A stretch of 64,000 bases of DNA from Dasypus novemcinctus (lineage: Eukaryota; Chordata; Mammalia; Cingulata; Dasypodidae). The notes under the pieces are model-generated. The model did no database searches and was not told where the DNA came from. It saw only the letters and a program-made list of their open reading frames with translations. The number at the start of each line of letters is the position of its first letter. Within the stretch, counting starts at the first letter, position 1. This document shows, piece by piece, positions 11,629-23,085 of this stretch. Location: assembly GCF_030445035.2 (NCBI RefSeq), contig NC_080699.1, forward strand, positions 372,001 to 436,000, in the 5' to 3' direction. Made by a program: the position numbers and the translations under genes.

Positions 11629-12450
11629 GCTTTAAAACTTTTTTATTTACTTTCTCCAACCAAAGAAAAAAGCTCTGGCAAAATATTTACAAAGCTGATT
11701 AATGAAACTGAGAAATTTTGTTCTGTTTTCTTGAGTAAATGCTGTAAGGCAGCTAGAAGATAGTAAGTATTTTGTTATATAAAGTTGTTTGTATTTCTGC
11801 ATTAACATACTAAATTGTTCTGCTGTAGTTTCTATAAAATAAACATAACTACTCCAAAAGATTTTTTTTTTCCGGTCTAAGGAATATTTTGAAATTAAAT
11901 ACGCCATTTTCCCCCACTTGAATCATGTATATTAAAAACCCATTTCCTCTGTAATAATACAACATGAAGGAAAAGGCAGTGTATATTCCAACTAAAAATC
12001 AAGTGCAGCTCAGTTGTACTATATTTGAAAACAAGGGTTTTAAAAAATGAAAAATAGTATTTAAGTATTTGGGGATATATAAATATGCTAAAATTTCTGT
12101 TTGGAAACAATGGATACACCTTTTCTTTTTCTGTATTCACCTTTCTAATGTCTCTGTTTTTTTTAAGACAATAAAGGATGTGGAATGTGTTATTTACACA
12201 CTTAAAATATATGTGCCAAAGATTAATGCTTTCCTGTTAGTACTAATTATGACATGGACATGAACAAGAAAACATAAAGCATTATTGTTGTTACAGTCTC
12301 CTTTGTAATCACCTTTGTTTTTAATACAATAAAGGACATGGAAAGTTCTGTGGACTTAAATGCCAAATCTTTATACAACTGGTAATAGCATGGTAATGGA
12401 CAATAAAATTTGTTACAAATAATACAGCCATGATAATCCAAAAATTCTTT
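11629..12450 (+). other. DEUP1: DEUP1 3' UTR and immediate downstream DNA
   Basis: AT-rich, no coding potential. Three AATAAA hexamers in sense orientation lie at 11838-11843, 12170-12175 and 12328-12333. The last two sit in similar contexts (acaataaagga followed by tggaa). The first is about 210 bases after the stop and is the simplest polyadenylation site. Which one is used is not decidable from sequence. Confidence 0.55.
11838..11843 (+). terminator. DEUP1: Candidate DEUP1 polyadenylation signal
   Basis: Canonical AATAAA in sense, first after the DEUP1 stop codon, followed within about 30 bases by a T-rich stretch (agattttttttttcc). Confidence 0.5.
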
Positions 12451-13060
12451 CTTTAAATATTAGCTTTATATTCAAAACTTTCTGTTTTGAAATACATATA
12501 TATTATTCACACACATATATCGAAAAGACTATGAAGAAATCTCTATGTAATTATTCAAGCCAAGTGCTATGCTTTTATAGTTTTCTTTTACTGTATAAAG
12601 AAACGAAAACACAACATACTGAAAGAGAAGTCAAGATATCTTTAGGTAAACGCTGAGCACTGTTCACCTGAAGAGACACTACCACATGCACATGTATAGC
12701 TCTTGGTATTTGCAGAGTCTCTGCATAGCTTCATTCACAACAAGCCTGTGAAGTCAGCAGGACAGTGTCCTCCTGGGAATCAGGTGTGAGAACCTTACTT
12801 AGAATCACTGCAAGCAAGAGTCAGAAAGGAGACCCTGGCACTTCCTGGCCCAGCCCCAAACCTCCCCACCCCTCCCGTGAGCAGGCAGGTGGTGAACGAG
12901 TCATACTTGATGACGAAACATCAGAGGCAGCCTAGTAGCTGCAGAACGAGAAGCCACCCCCCTGCCTCTCTTCTGCGCAGAATGCAGGAACGGGCTGCTC
13001 GTGGAGGGGTGCGGTGCCGCCACCACTGCGCCTGCAGGACGTCAGCACAAGACCTATTAG
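12451..13060. other. Intergenic DNA between DEUP1 and the L1 cluster
   Basis: I see no gene. A stretch near 12690-12830 (cttcattcacaacaagcctgtgaagtcagcaggac) is weakly MIR-like. 12840-13050 is moderately GC-rich without recognisable content. Confidence 0.4.
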
Positions 13061-15872
13061 CAAGGCCGGGAAGAGGGGCAAGGTGGCGGCAGAGTAAGGG
13101 GCTCTGGGAGTCAGCTCATCCTACAGCGCCGCTGGTCACCCAGAGCTACCTAAATCACGTGTGGGAGCCCAGGAGGCCAGAAGAGCATCCTGCAGCATCC
13201 TTGAAAGAACGGAGGAGAAGCTGTGTGAGTAGACCACTCCACGCCGCGGAGGCTAACACCCAGTCCTAAGAACAGCTGAAGTTTGAAGCTGTCCAAGTCG
13301 GAAGGACGCCAGTAGCCTCCATTTTGACTCCACTCCTGCCTGAGGGGAAGCAGGACTGACTAAAACTCACAGGGGTGGCAGGGACCAGCTTCCATCCACC
13401 GAGATCAGCCTGCAGCCCGAGCCGCGCTTCAGTCCTGCAGCCCGAGCCTGCGCTCGAGCCCTGCAGCCCGAGCCTGCGCCCGAGCCTGCGCTCGAGCCGC
13501 GCTTCAGTCCTGCAGCCCGAGCCTGCGCTCGAGCCCTGCAGCCCGAGCCGCGCTTCAGTCCTGCAGCCCGAGCCTGCGCTCGAGCCCTGCAGCCCGAGCC
13601 GCGCTTCAGTCCTGCAGCCCGAGCCTGCGCTCGAGCCCTGCAGCCCGAGCCGCGCTTCAGTCCTGCAGCCCAAGCCTGCGCTCGAGCCCTGCAGCCCGAG
13701 CCGCGCTTCAGTCCTGCAGCCCGAGCCTGCGCTCGAGCCCTGCAGCCCGAGCCGCGCTTCAGTCCTGCAGCCCGAGCCTGCGCTCGAGCCCTGCAGCCCG
13801 AGCCGCGCTTCAGTCCTGCAGCCCGAGCCTGCGCTCGAGCCCTGCAGCCCGAGCCGCGCTTCAGTCCTGCAGCCCGAGCCTGCGCTCGAGCCCTGCAGCC
13901 CGAGCCGCGCTTCAGTCCTGCAGCCCGAGCCTGCGCTCGAGCCCTGCAGCCCGAGCCGCGCTTCAGTCCTGCAGCCCGAGCCTGCGCTCGAGCCCTGCAG
14001 CCCGAGCCGCGCTTCAGTCCTGCAGCCCGAGCCTGCGCTCGAGCCCTGCAGCCCGAGCCGCGCTTCAGTCCTGCAGCCCGAGCCTGCGCTCGAGCCCTGC
14101 AGCCCGAGCCGCGCTTCAGTCCTGCAGCCCGAGCCTGCGCTCGAGCCCTGCAGCCCGAGCCGCGCTTCAGTCCTGCAGCCCGAGCCTGCGCTCGAGCCCT
14201 GCAGCCCGAGCCACGCTTCAGTCCTGCAGCCCGAGCCTGCGCTCGAGCCCTGCAGCCCGAGCCTGCGCTCGAGCCCTGCAGCCCGAGCCGCGCTTCAGTC
14301 CTGCAGCCCGAGCCGCGCTTCAGTCCTGCAGCCCGAGCCTGCGCTCGAGCCCTGCAGCCCGAGCCGCGCTTCAGTCCTGCAGCCCGAGCCTGCGCTCGAG
14401 CCCTGCAGCCAGAGCCGCGCTTCAGTCCTGCAGCCCGAGCCTGCGCTCGAGCCCTGCAGCCCGAGCCCTGCAGCCCGAGCCGCGCTTCAGTCCTGCAGCC
14501 CGAGAGCCTGTGCTCGAGCCCTGCAGCCCGAGCCGTGCTTCAGTCCTGCAGCCTCCCTGGGTAACTGGAGTCATCTAGCCCACGTGGACTAGACTGCTGG
14601 TCACCTGTGGCCCATCCCCACCCCCTGATGGGACAGGAGGGAGAACAGCCTCCCTCAGCCCCTCTTGGTACCTGGAGTAGACCGTTGTGCACATCTAAGG
14701 GTCTACCCCGCCCCTGGCAGGGGAGGAGGGGAGCGGTGCTTCATCAGTCTATCTGGATAACTGTGGTCAGTTTTGATTTGCATGGCCAAGGGAGGGGAGG
14801 AAGGCACTTGGAGTTTCATCAGGTTCTGCAGGCAACTACAGATGGTCTTGGCCTACATGGCTTGGAATACTGCACACAAATGTGGCTTTGTCCCCACTCC
14901 CAGCAGGGGAGAAAATTGGGAGAAGCCTCATCGATTCCTGGGGTAATGGCCTCCACAGCTCACAGTGCCAACCAAATCCTCAGCTCCTACTCAACCACCA
15001 GCGAGGGAGAAGAGCAAGAAACAGATGAAAGAGAGCTGAAGAAATTCAGATCGGCTAAACATGAGCTATTATAAAGTTTAAAATAAGTTGAACCAAGTAT
15101 CAAAGAAGGGCTATAGCCCAAAGCCAATCAAATAGAAAGCCCTAGACTAAACAGAAAAACTGAGACCAGAATAAAACAAGTAAATTGGATGCTTAGATAC
15201 CAACAAAAAATTACATGCCATGCCAAGAAACAGGAAGATATGGCCCAAAAGAGCAAACTAAACCTCCAGAGGACATTAAAGAGTTGACTAATCACAGATG
15301 TTCAAACAAATCTTAAAAAATTCAATGAGACGGCTATTGAAGAGCAAACTATTCCTAAAGCAAGCAGAAGGAACAAAATAAAGATCAGAGCAGAAATGAA
15401 ATTCAGAACAACCAAAAAGAAAAAAAAACAGAGTTAACAAAACCAAAAGCTGATTCCTTGAGAAGATCAACAAAACTGATAAACCCTTAACTAGACTGAT
15501 AGAAAGTGGGGACATTACTACTGACCCCACAGATATAAAAGAGATAAGAGGATACTATGAACAACTGAATACCAGAAAACTAGACAAGGTAGATGAAATG
15601 GAAAAATTCCTAGGAACAAACAGCCTACACTGATCCTAGAAGAAATAGAAGATTCTCAATAAACCAGTCATAAGAGATTTAAACAGTCATCAAAAAATTC
15701 CTCAAAATGAAAAGCCCTGGATCAGATGGCTTCACAGGTGACTTCTATCAAGCATTCAACAAAGACTGAATACCAATCTTACTCAAATTTTTCTAAAAAA
15801 AACTGAACAGGAGAGAACACTACCAAACTCGTGCTATGAAGTCAGCATCCCCCTAATACCAAAGCCAGACAA
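13060..15872 (+). mobile_element. L1 copy with 5' UTR-like segment and minisatellite, internally deleted
   Basis: Opens with ggggcaaggtggcggcagag, the GGCGGC-type start of many mammalian L1 5' UTRs, and continues through a GC-rich leader holding the 51-bp array. It then runs through 14580-15090 into what resembles the ORF1 start (gccatgccaagaaacaggaag at about 15216). Near 15350 it jumps to the middle of ORF2 (aagcaagcagaaggaac, agatcagagcagaaatga) and runs in sense through the reverse-transcriptase start (aagccctggatcagatggcttcac) to 15872, where a second L1 5' UTR begins. Most of ORF1 and the endonuclease half of ORF2 are missing. The identification of 13060-15090 as L1 5' UTR is inferred from order and opening motif. 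Confidence 0.65.
13395..14560. repeat. 51-bp minisatellite, about 19 units
   Basis: The unit is 51 bp, built from diverged ~13-bp subunits around cctgcagcccgagc. Each unit has two CTGCAG sites, one CTCGAG palindrome and six CpGs. The core is nearly perfect; I see only single changes, such as cccaagcc near 13670, gccacgc near 14210 and ccagagcc near 14410. The first unit and the last few are rearranged, shortened or extended. Since 51 is a multiple of three, a frame stays open for 405 codons on + (17-residue unit ASVLQPEPALEPCSPSR) and a frame is open on - too. The + frame begins at GTG with no ATG, so I do not call it a gene. High identity and intact CpGs suggest recent expansion or gene conversion. 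Confidence 0.95.
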
Positions 15873-18800
15873 ACATTACAGCGGACCTCAGGAAGACGGC
15901 ATCGGGACAGGCAGGCAGCGATCAACTTTCTTAGAAAAACAATGGAGAAAGGGCAAAAAATTGTCTGAGGGATCTGCTTTGGGAGTCAGCAGGCCAGGAC
16001 AGAGCTGTGCAACAGAGAGACGAACCCGAAATGACAACTGTGAGTTATTAAACCCCGGCACGTGGGAATGACACCCATCCCCTACCTTCAAGACACAGCT
16101 GGATAAAACCCAGGGCTCACTGAGGGAGAGACACCTCCTCCCTGGGAAGAGTGAGTGTGGGGGAAGGCAGAGAGTGGTTTCTCTTCAGTGAATTCAGCCA
16201 GCAGAGCGCCTCTGAATCTCAGCGCTGGCCAGACCAGAAAGTGGAGGTTGGAAGAGAGGTGTCCACGGAAACAGTCATCTGCAGGCCAGCTGGGAAACTG
16301 CAAGGAGAAAAACCACTGGTGGGTCTCTTTGCCCCCAACCTCTGGAATATCTGCTCCAATTAGTGAGTCCTTGGGCTGATTTAGATGACTTAAGCTAAGC
16401 AATTTAAAGACTTAGAATAAATTGAAACAAAATTCAAAGAGCCATGAAACAAAACCACTAAGCAAGAAAGGGAAATTGACCATCTTAGTGTCATTTCACC
16501 AATTCAGATGCCCAGACATCAGCAAAAAATTACAAACCATGCCAGGAAACAGGAAGAGATAGCCCAGCCAAAGGAAAAGGAGAAAAATAATAAAGATCAG
16601 AGAATTAATGGAACTGAGAACAAAAAAATAAAAAATTAAAAAAATATAATCAACAAAACCAAAAGTTGATTCTTTGAGAAGATTAACAAAATTGACAAAC
16701 CCATAGCTAGACTGAAAAAGAAAAAAAGAGAAGACAGAAAAAAATAAAATCAGAAATGAAAACAGGGACATTACTACTGACCCCACAAAAATTAGATAGA
16801 TCATAAGAGGATACCATGAACTGTATACCAAAAAACCGGATGATGTAGATGAAATGGACAAATTCTTAGAAACACATGAAAAAACTAAATTGATCCTACA
16901 AGAAGGAGAAGACGTGAACAAACCAATCACAAGTAAAGAGATTGAAACAGTCATCAAAAACCTCCCAAAGATGAAAAACCCAGGACCAGATGGCTTCACA
17001 GGTGAATTCCACCAATCATTCAAAAATGATCTAATACTAATCTTGCTCAAGCTCTTCCAAAAAATTGAACAGGAAAGAATGCTACCAAACTCATTCTATG
17101 AAGCCAACATCACCCTAATACCAAAGTCAGAGAAAGATACTATAAAAAAATTGCAGACCAATATTTCTAATTAATATAGATACCACCAAAAATTATAGAC
17201 CAATATCTCTAACTAATATAGATTATAAAAATCCTCAACAAAACACTTGCAATCAAATCCAAAACCACATTAAAAGAATTATACACCACAACCAACTGGG
17301 TTTTATCCCAGTTATGCAAGGGTGGCTGAACACAAGAAAATCAATTAGTATAATAAACCACATTAATAAATTGAAAGAAAAAAATCACTTGATCCTTTCT
17401 ATTGATGCAGAAAATGCAATTGACAAAATACAGTGTTCTTTTGTGGTAAAAAAAAAAAACACCCCAAAAGACAGGAATAAAAGGAAGCTCTCTCAACATA
17501 GTAAAGTGCATATATGAAAAACTCACAGCCAGCATTGTATTCAACTGTGAAAGACTGAAAGCTTTCCTGCCAAGAAGAGAAACAAGACAAGGATACCCAC
17601 TGTTACCACTGGTATTCAACATTGTGCTAGAAGTTGTAGTTAGAGCAAGGAGGGTAGGTAAAGAAAAAAAAATGGCACTCAAATAGGGAAAGAAGAAGTA
17701 AAACTTTCACTCTTCACTGATGATATGATCTTATATCTAGAAAATCCTGAAAATTCACAACAAAGTTACTAGAACTAAGAGACAAGTTCAGCAAAGAGGG
17801 AGGATACAAGACTAATACACAAAAATCAATAGTATTTCTATATACTACTGATGAGCAATCTGAGAAAGAAATCAGAAAAAAATTTTCATTTATAATAGCA
17901 ACTAAAAGAATCAAATACTTTGAAATAAACTTGACCAGGACATAAAGGACTGTATTCTGAAAACTAGAAACATTGCTAAAAGAAACTGAAGAATATAAAT
18001 AAATGGAAGGACATTTTGTGTTCATGGACTGGAAGACTGAATATCTTTAAGATGTCATTTCTACCTAAATGGCTTAACAGATTCAATGCAATCCCAATAA
18101 AAATCTGCCTTTTTCACAGATATGGAGAAGTCAAAGATCAAATTTATTTGGAAAGGTAAGGATCCCTAAATAGCCACAAATGTCTTAGAAAAGAAGAACA
18201 AAATTGGAAGACTGGTTAGCCATGTCAAAAAAAAAGGAAGATTACCCCTATCTTGCACCTTATACAAAAATTAACTCAAAAGAGATCAAGGACCTAAACA
18301 TAAAAGTGACAACCATAAAACTCTCAAATGTAGGAAAACATCTCCAAGATCTTGTGGTAGGCAATAGTTTCTTAAACCTTACACACAAGGCCCAAGCAAC
18401 AAAAGAAAAACGTAGATAAAATCCTCAAAACTAAACACTTTTGTCAAAAGAGTGAAAAGGCATCTGGCTCAATGAGAAAAAATATTTGGAAATCACATAT
18501 CCAATAAGGCTTTAATATCTGTGATATACAAAGAGATATTACAGCTCAACAATAAAAAGACAAACTACCCAATTAAAAAGTGGGCAAAAGACTTAGACAA
18601 TTATCCAAGGAAAAATGACAAAGAAACACATGAAAAACTGTTCAACATCACTAGAGATTAGGAAAACGCAAATCAAAACGACAGTGAGATACCAATTCAA
18701 ACCTATTAGAATGGCCATTACTAAAAAGTCAGAAAACTGTAAATGTTGGAGAGGATGTGGAGAGATAGGGTATGCTTATTCACTGTTGGTGGGAATGCAG

Positions 18801-19745
18801 AATGGCACAGCCCTGTAGAGGACTGTTTGGCAGTTCCTAAGAAAGTTGAACATAGACTTGCCATATGACCCAGCAACACACTACTAGTTATACACCCAGA
18901 AGAACGGAGAGCAGTGACAAACAGGTATCTGCATCCTGGTGTTCACAGCGGTGTTATTCACAACTGCCAAAAGATGCAGACAATCCATCGACTGATGAAT
19001 GGATAAAAAATTGTGGTGTATACACATGATGGAATATTTTGCAACTGTCTGAAGAAATGAAGTTATGAAGCATATGACAACATGGATGATCCTGCAGGAC
19101 ATGAGGTTGAGAGAAGCAGGCCAGACACAAATGTGCTCTTATGAACTAAATATATCATGTAAACCCATGGAGTTACTAATTAGGATATAGGTCACCAGAA
19201 AATAGACTGAGGGTACAGAATGGAAAGCTGAGGGTTAATCTGTGCAGAACTGGTTTTAAAAAAAACAAAAACAGTTGTTTGGAAATCTTTAGAAATCAAT
19301 GGAAATGGTAAGAGCACGTCATGGTGTCTGTGATTAGCGGAGCTATAACAGGGGTATGAAAATGGTTGTAAGGGAAAGTCTAAGGACATGTATATTATTA
19401 GAAGGAAAGCTAAAAATGTAGCATGGGGCTGTATAACATAGTGAAACCTCATGTGAAATACGAATATGGGTAATATTGCATGTGTAAGACTGGTTTTACA
19501 AAATATTAACACAAACTAGAGGAATGGAAACAGTAGCACTTATGTATGGCAGGGGAAGCATAGAGAGATTGAGAGGTGGTGAGATTTTTGTCTGTTTTAT
19601 TATTATTATTATGCAATAATAAAAATGCTCTAATAATGATTGAAGTGATGAATGCACAACTATGTGTTTATACCAAATACCATTCACTATACACTTGGAA
19701 TGAATATAAGCTTTAATAATTTGTATCAATAAAATTGATGTGTTA
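15873..19745 (+). mobile_element. Second L1 copy, 5' UTR to 3' end, internally deleted
   Basis: Starts with another L1-type leader (gaagacggcatcgggacagg, about 15890) unlike the previous one and lacking the array. It reaches the ORF1 start (accatgccaggaaacaggaag, about 16536), then jumps near 16580 to ORF2 just before aaagatcagagaatt. ORF2 reverse transcriptase is readable in part: 16854-17174 carries KNPGPDGFTGEFHQ. Later blocks and the 3' UTR follow, ending tatcaataaaattgatgtg and A-rich DNA at 19725-19755. Many frameshifts and stops; not coding. The deletion spans nearly the same part of L1 as in the neighbour upstream. Confidence 0.8.
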
Positions 19746-19749
19746 AAAA

Positions 19750-21961
19750 AGAAAAAACGGGATACCCATTGTCACCATTGTTGTTCAATATACTTGAGAG
19801 GTTCTAGCTAGAGCAGTTAGGTATCAAAATTGGAAAGGAACAAGTAAAACTTTTGCTATTTGTAGATGATATGATCCTATATCTAGAAAGTCCTGAAAAG
19901 TCTACAGCAAAGCTACTAGAGCTACTGAGTGGCAGGATACAACATTAATATACGGAAATTGGTAGTTTTCCATACACTAGTAATAGGCAATCTGAGGAGG
20001 AAGTCAGGGGAAAAAATTCCATTTATAATAGCAACTATAAGAACCAGATATTTGAGAATAAATGTAACCAAGGATGTAAACGACCTGTACTCAGAAAACT
20101 ACAATGCATTGCTAAAAGAAATTGACGATGACGTAAATAAATGGAAGTATATTCCATGTTCATGGATTGGAAGACTAAATTTTGTTAAGATGTCAATTCT
20201 CAAATTGATTTACAAATTAATGCAATCCCAATAAAAATTCTAACAGCCTTTTTTGCAAAATGGAAAACCCAATTTTCAAATTATTTGGAAGGGTAAGGGG
20301 CCCAAATAGCCAGAAACAACTTAAAAAGGAAGAACAAAGTTGGAGGACTCTAATTTCTGGACTTTAAATCATATTACTTAGCTACTCTGATGAAAAACAA
20401 AACAAAACAAAAAACAGCATGGTACTCGCATAAGGATAGATATATAGACCAACAGAACTGAATTGATTGTTCAGAAATAGACCCTCACATCTGTGGTCAA
20501 GTGATTTTTGACAAGGCTGTCAAGACCACCCATCTAGGGCAGAGCAGCCTATTAAACAAATGGTGCTGGGAGAACTGGATATCCACAGTTCTCCTATCTC
20601 ACACCTTATACAAAAATTAACTCAAAATGGATCAAGGACCTGTATATAAAAGCTAGAACCATAAAACCTCTAGAAGAAAATTTTAGGGAAACATCCCCAA
20701 GACCTGGTGGTAGGTGGTGAATTCTTAACACTTACACCAAAAGCATGAGCAAGCATGAGCAATGAAAGAAGAAATGGGTAAACAGGGCCTCGTCAAAATT
20801 AAACACCTTTGTGATTCAAAGGACGCTGTCAAGAAAGTGAAAAGGCAGCACACTCAATGGGAGAAAATATTTGGAAAGCACATATCTGATTAGGGTTTGA
20901 TTTCCATGCTATATAAAAAGATCATACAACTCAATGTTACAAGGACAAGCAATCCATTTTTTTTTAAATGGCTAAAAGAAACATTTTTCTAAAGAGGAAA
21001 TACAAATCGCAGAAAAACACATGAAGAAATGTCCAATATCACCAGCTATTAGGGAAATGCAAATCAAAACTATAATGAGATCTCATCTCACACCTCATAG
21101 AATGACCATTATTTGAAAAGAGAAAAAACAAAACTACAAGGGCTGGACAGTATGTGGTGAAATAGGAACAATCGTTCACTGTAAAATGTAAAATGGTGCA
21201 GCCTCTGTGAAAGACTGCTTAGTGGTTCCTCAGGAAGCTGAATGTAGAACTGTCGTACGATCCAGCCATCCCTCTACTAGGAATATATCCAGAACTGAAA
21301 ATACACATACAGACAGACATTTGCTCACTGATGTTCAGAACATTATTCATGGTTGCCAAAAGATGAAAACAATCCAAATGTTGTTTTTTTAACCATTCAC
21401 CAACCAATGAATGCATAAACAAAATGTGGTATATACATATGATGGAATACTATGCTGCTGTAAGAAGAAATTAAATTGGGACACATATGGCAACATTGAT
21501 GAAACTGAGGACATTATTTTGAGTGAAATAAGCCAGGCACAAAAGGACAAATATTGCATGGCCTCACTAACATGAACCAGATACAAATAATAAGCCTGTG
21601 GAGTTACATCTAGAGTATAGCTTTCTAGGAGATAGGATGAGGGCTGAGAAGAGGTACCGATGCTTAATGTGTGTAGTATTTTTAACTAGCTTGACTCTAA
21701 AAGTGTGGAAATGGAAAGAGTGGATGGTAACACATTATAGTGAGTATAACTAACACAGCTGGTTTATAAAAGGGATTGTGGCTGAAAGGGGTAGTCTAGA
21801 GACATAAATGTCAATTGAAAGAAAGCCAAAGAATATTCTAGGGACTGTATAATAGTATATCTAGTGATGGATGAAGTTTGTGGTTAATAGCACAAATACA
21901 AGAAAGTTCTTCTATGAACTAGAACAAATTTACATCACTATTACAAGATGATAAGAATATG
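19750..21961 (+). mobile_element. L1 3' half, interrupted by a solo LTR
   Basis: Enters within the ORF2 reverse-transcriptase region (gggatacccattgtcaccattg; tttgtagatgatatgatcc, the region coding the FADD-type active site) and continues to the ORF2 C-terminus and 3' UTR. It may be the continuation of the first L1, with about 450 bp lost, or a separate copy. Multiple stops. Confidence 0.8.
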
Positions 21962-21966
21962 CTGAT

Positions 21967-22507
21967 TGTATTAGTCAGTCAAATGGGCGCTAATGCAAGA
22001 TACCAGAAACTGGTTGGCTTTTATAAAGGCTTATCTATTTGGGGTAGGAGCTTTCAGATACCAGGCCATAAAGCATAAGGTACTTCCCTCACCATAGTCT
22101 ATTTTCACGTGTTGGAGCAAGATGGCTGCCAACGTCTGCGAGGGTTCAGGCTTCCTGGGTTCCTCTGGGCTCAGCTTCTCTTTTCTCCACAAGGTCAGCT
22201 GTAGACTATCAGGTGAATGGCTGTCTCTCTCCCTGGGGCTCCAGCTTAAGACTTCATCTTAAGGCTTCAACATCAATCTCCAACATCAAAACTCCAACAT
22301 TAAGAACGCTTGCATCAAAAGCTCCCACTCTGTCCTCTGCCATGCCTTTTATCTGTGAGTCCCCACCCACCAAGGGGGGGGACTCAACGCCCTAATGACG
22401 TGCCCAATCAAAGCCCTAATCATACTCAATCATGCCCAGTAATAGACCAGATTACAAACATAATCCAGTATCTATTTTTGAATTCATACCTATATCAAAC
22501 TGCTACA
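21967..22507 (-). mobile_element. Solo LTR (family A), antisense, inserted in L1 3' UTR
   Basis: Starts tgtattagtcag and ends aactgctaca on +, i.e. TG...CA. It is flanked by the 5-bp duplication ctgat (21962-21966 and 22508-22512). A close relative in the opposite orientation lies at 37024-37570, where AATAAA near one end gives the transcription direction; by that criterion this copy reads on -. Insertion interrupts L1 sequence that resumes after 22512. No internal retroviral sequence remains. Frames within it are not genes. Confidence 0.9.
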
Positions 22508-22512
22508 CTGAT

Positions 22513-23085
22513 GCATGGGAAAATACAACTAATGTAACTTATGGACTGTAAATTAGCAGAAATATTATCATATTCTTGCATCGATGTCAAAGAAAGAGCT
22601 ATACTCATGGTAAAGGTAAGTAATAGGAGTTACCGAATTTTTTTCTTTTGGACTAAGGAAAACATTAAAAAGTGTACTGAGGCGAGGACTGCACAACTCT
22701 GTGATAAAAGTGAGAGCCACTGAGTATACCCTTTGGACAGACTGTACAAGGCATGGGATTGTGTAACACAGTAAAGCATGTGGTAGATGAGGGACTGTGA
22801 TTAACAGTACAACTGTGAGAGCATTCTCTCATGAACAACAACAAATGAACAATACTAATACATGGAGTAAATAATGGTGGGGGTGTATGAAAAAAAAGTA
22901 CCAAATGTAAGCTATAGACCATCTTTAGTAGTAATATTTTGATGATGCTCTTCCATAATCTGTAACAAATGTTCCACAACAATGCAAAGTGTTGGTGGAG
23001 GGCTGATGTATGGGAATTCTGCACATTATGCATGACTGTCTTGTAAGCTCACAACTTCTCTAACAAAAAAAAATATTTAAAAATA
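22513..23085 (+). mobile_element. L1 3' UTR remainder
   Basis: Continuation of the L1 interrupted by the solo LTR: ggactgtaaattagcagaaata, ccataatctgtaacaaatgttcc, gcatgactgtcttgtaagctcac, then an A-rich tail at 23066-23085. Confidence 0.7.

Noticed and set aside
13395..14560. Array considered as CRISPR
   Set aside because: Units are contiguous with no unique spacers, in a mammalian genome.
13375..14592. 405-codon + frame of 17-residue repeats as a protein-coding gene
   Set aside because: It starts at GTG with no ATG, is open only because the DNA unit is 51 bp (the opposite strand is open as well), and has no splice or promoter context.
16854..17174. Reverse-transcriptase-like frame as an active gene
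   Set aside because: It is a fragment of L1 ORF2 flanked by frameshifts and stops; not an independent gene.
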